A stretch of 64,000 nucleotides of DNA from Glandiceps talaboti (taxonomy: Eukaryota; Hemichordata; Enteropneusta; Spengelidae). Positions 63,915-64,000 of this stretch are shown one piece after another (the stretch's first letter is position 1; each line of letters starts with the position of its first letter). A program made the translations under genes and the position numbers. The notes beneath the pieces were generated by a model that saw nothing but the letters and a program-made list of their open reading frames with translations, was not told where the DNA came from and ran no database searches. The stretch spans positions 3,161,216-3,225,215 of the forward strand of contig NC_135557.1 of the NCBI RefSeq assembly GCF_964340395.1, given 5' to 3'.

Positions 63915-64000
63915 ATGGCTTTCTTTCAGACTTGTTTGCAGCGTGTGTTGTTGTCTTTGCCAGGGACACAACTTGATCAATTGCAAGTGGAGGTGTTTTT
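63915..64000 (+). CDS. Partial ORF open at the window end
   Basis: ATG at 63915 begins a frame (MAFFQTCLQRVLLSLPG...) with no stop before 64000. It is positioned like the next gene of the virus-like block, 46 bp after the previous stop. Too short to identify. Confidence 0.35.
   Translation, partial: MAFFQTCLQRVLLSLPGTQLDQLQVEVF

Larger units (their letters stand above)
28794..64000. mobile_element. Large DNA virus-like segment, integrated or joined (right end not reached)
   Basis: More than 20 intact ORFs lie on both strands with gaps mostly below 500 bp. Only one intron is evident. TATA boxes lie 45-100 bp before ATGs and AATAAA soon after stops. Contents (RING, F-box, BTB, secreted receptor-like protein, sulfotransferase, mucin-like glycoprotein, candidate portal) are typical of the host-interaction portion of a large dsDNA virus and unlike the repeat-rich left flank. 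No stop codons interrupt the main genes, so the sequence is young, still active, or an assembly join with a replicating virus. A family cannot be fixed without polymerase, terminase or capsid genes. Confidence 0.75.

Overview
The window is eukaryotic and almost certainly from a metazoan, probably a marine invertebrate. It has spliced gene fragments with canonical GT donors, non-LTR, Penelope-like and hAT-like relics, large minisatellites and long perfect microsatellites. I cannot name the species. No rRNA, tRNA, bacterial operon or CRISPR array was recognised.

The left part (1-28.8 kb) is gene-poor host chromosome. It holds a 51-bp minisatellite in two blocks (1-264 and 1363-5349), a pogo/Tigger-type terminal repeat, microsatellites, a minus-strand Penelope-like relic (8.1-10.1 kb), non-LTR relics (12.5, 15.5-16.7 and 21.5 kb), three copies of a dispersed repeat (16.8, 19.0, 19.4 kb), a hAT-like fragment (23 kb), a 27-bp minisatellite (23.3-24.8 kb), one exon of a hydroxylysine-kinase-like gene (25.17-25.56 kb) and a 2.9-kb array of a 48-bp unit (25.9-28.8 kb).

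From about 28.8 kb to the window end the sequence changes abruptly. It becomes densely packed, nearly all intronless, intact ORFs on both strands with short gaps, TATA boxes 45-100 bp before ATGs and AATAAA soon after stops. This looks like part of a large double-stranded DNA virus, either integrated in the host chromosome or joined to it in assembly. In order it carries a RING protein, a His-Me-finger-nuclease-like protein, an unknown protein, a polytopic membrane protein with an internal duplication, two type I glycoproteins (one with a 14-unit mucin-like repeat), a secreted class I cytokine-receptor-like protein, a galactose-3-O-sulfotransferase, one spliced basic protein, a SLOG/DprA-like protein, two F-box/LRR paralogues, a type II membrane protein, several unknowns, a candidate portal protein, two divergent BTB/BACK proteins, and further unknown and membrane proteins.

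The block reads as a host-interaction region: ubiquitin-ligase adaptors (RING, two F-box, two BTB), a possible soluble cytokine decoy, a glycan-modifying enzyme and surface glycoproteins. Tandem gene duplication, 3'-end gene relics, a dispersed intergenic repeat and repeated TGACGTCA (CRE/ATF) palindromes show recent expansion and suggest shared regulation. The portal candidate hints at a herpesvirus-like (duplodnavirian) lineage, but no polymerase, terminase or major capsid gene is in view, so the family stays open.
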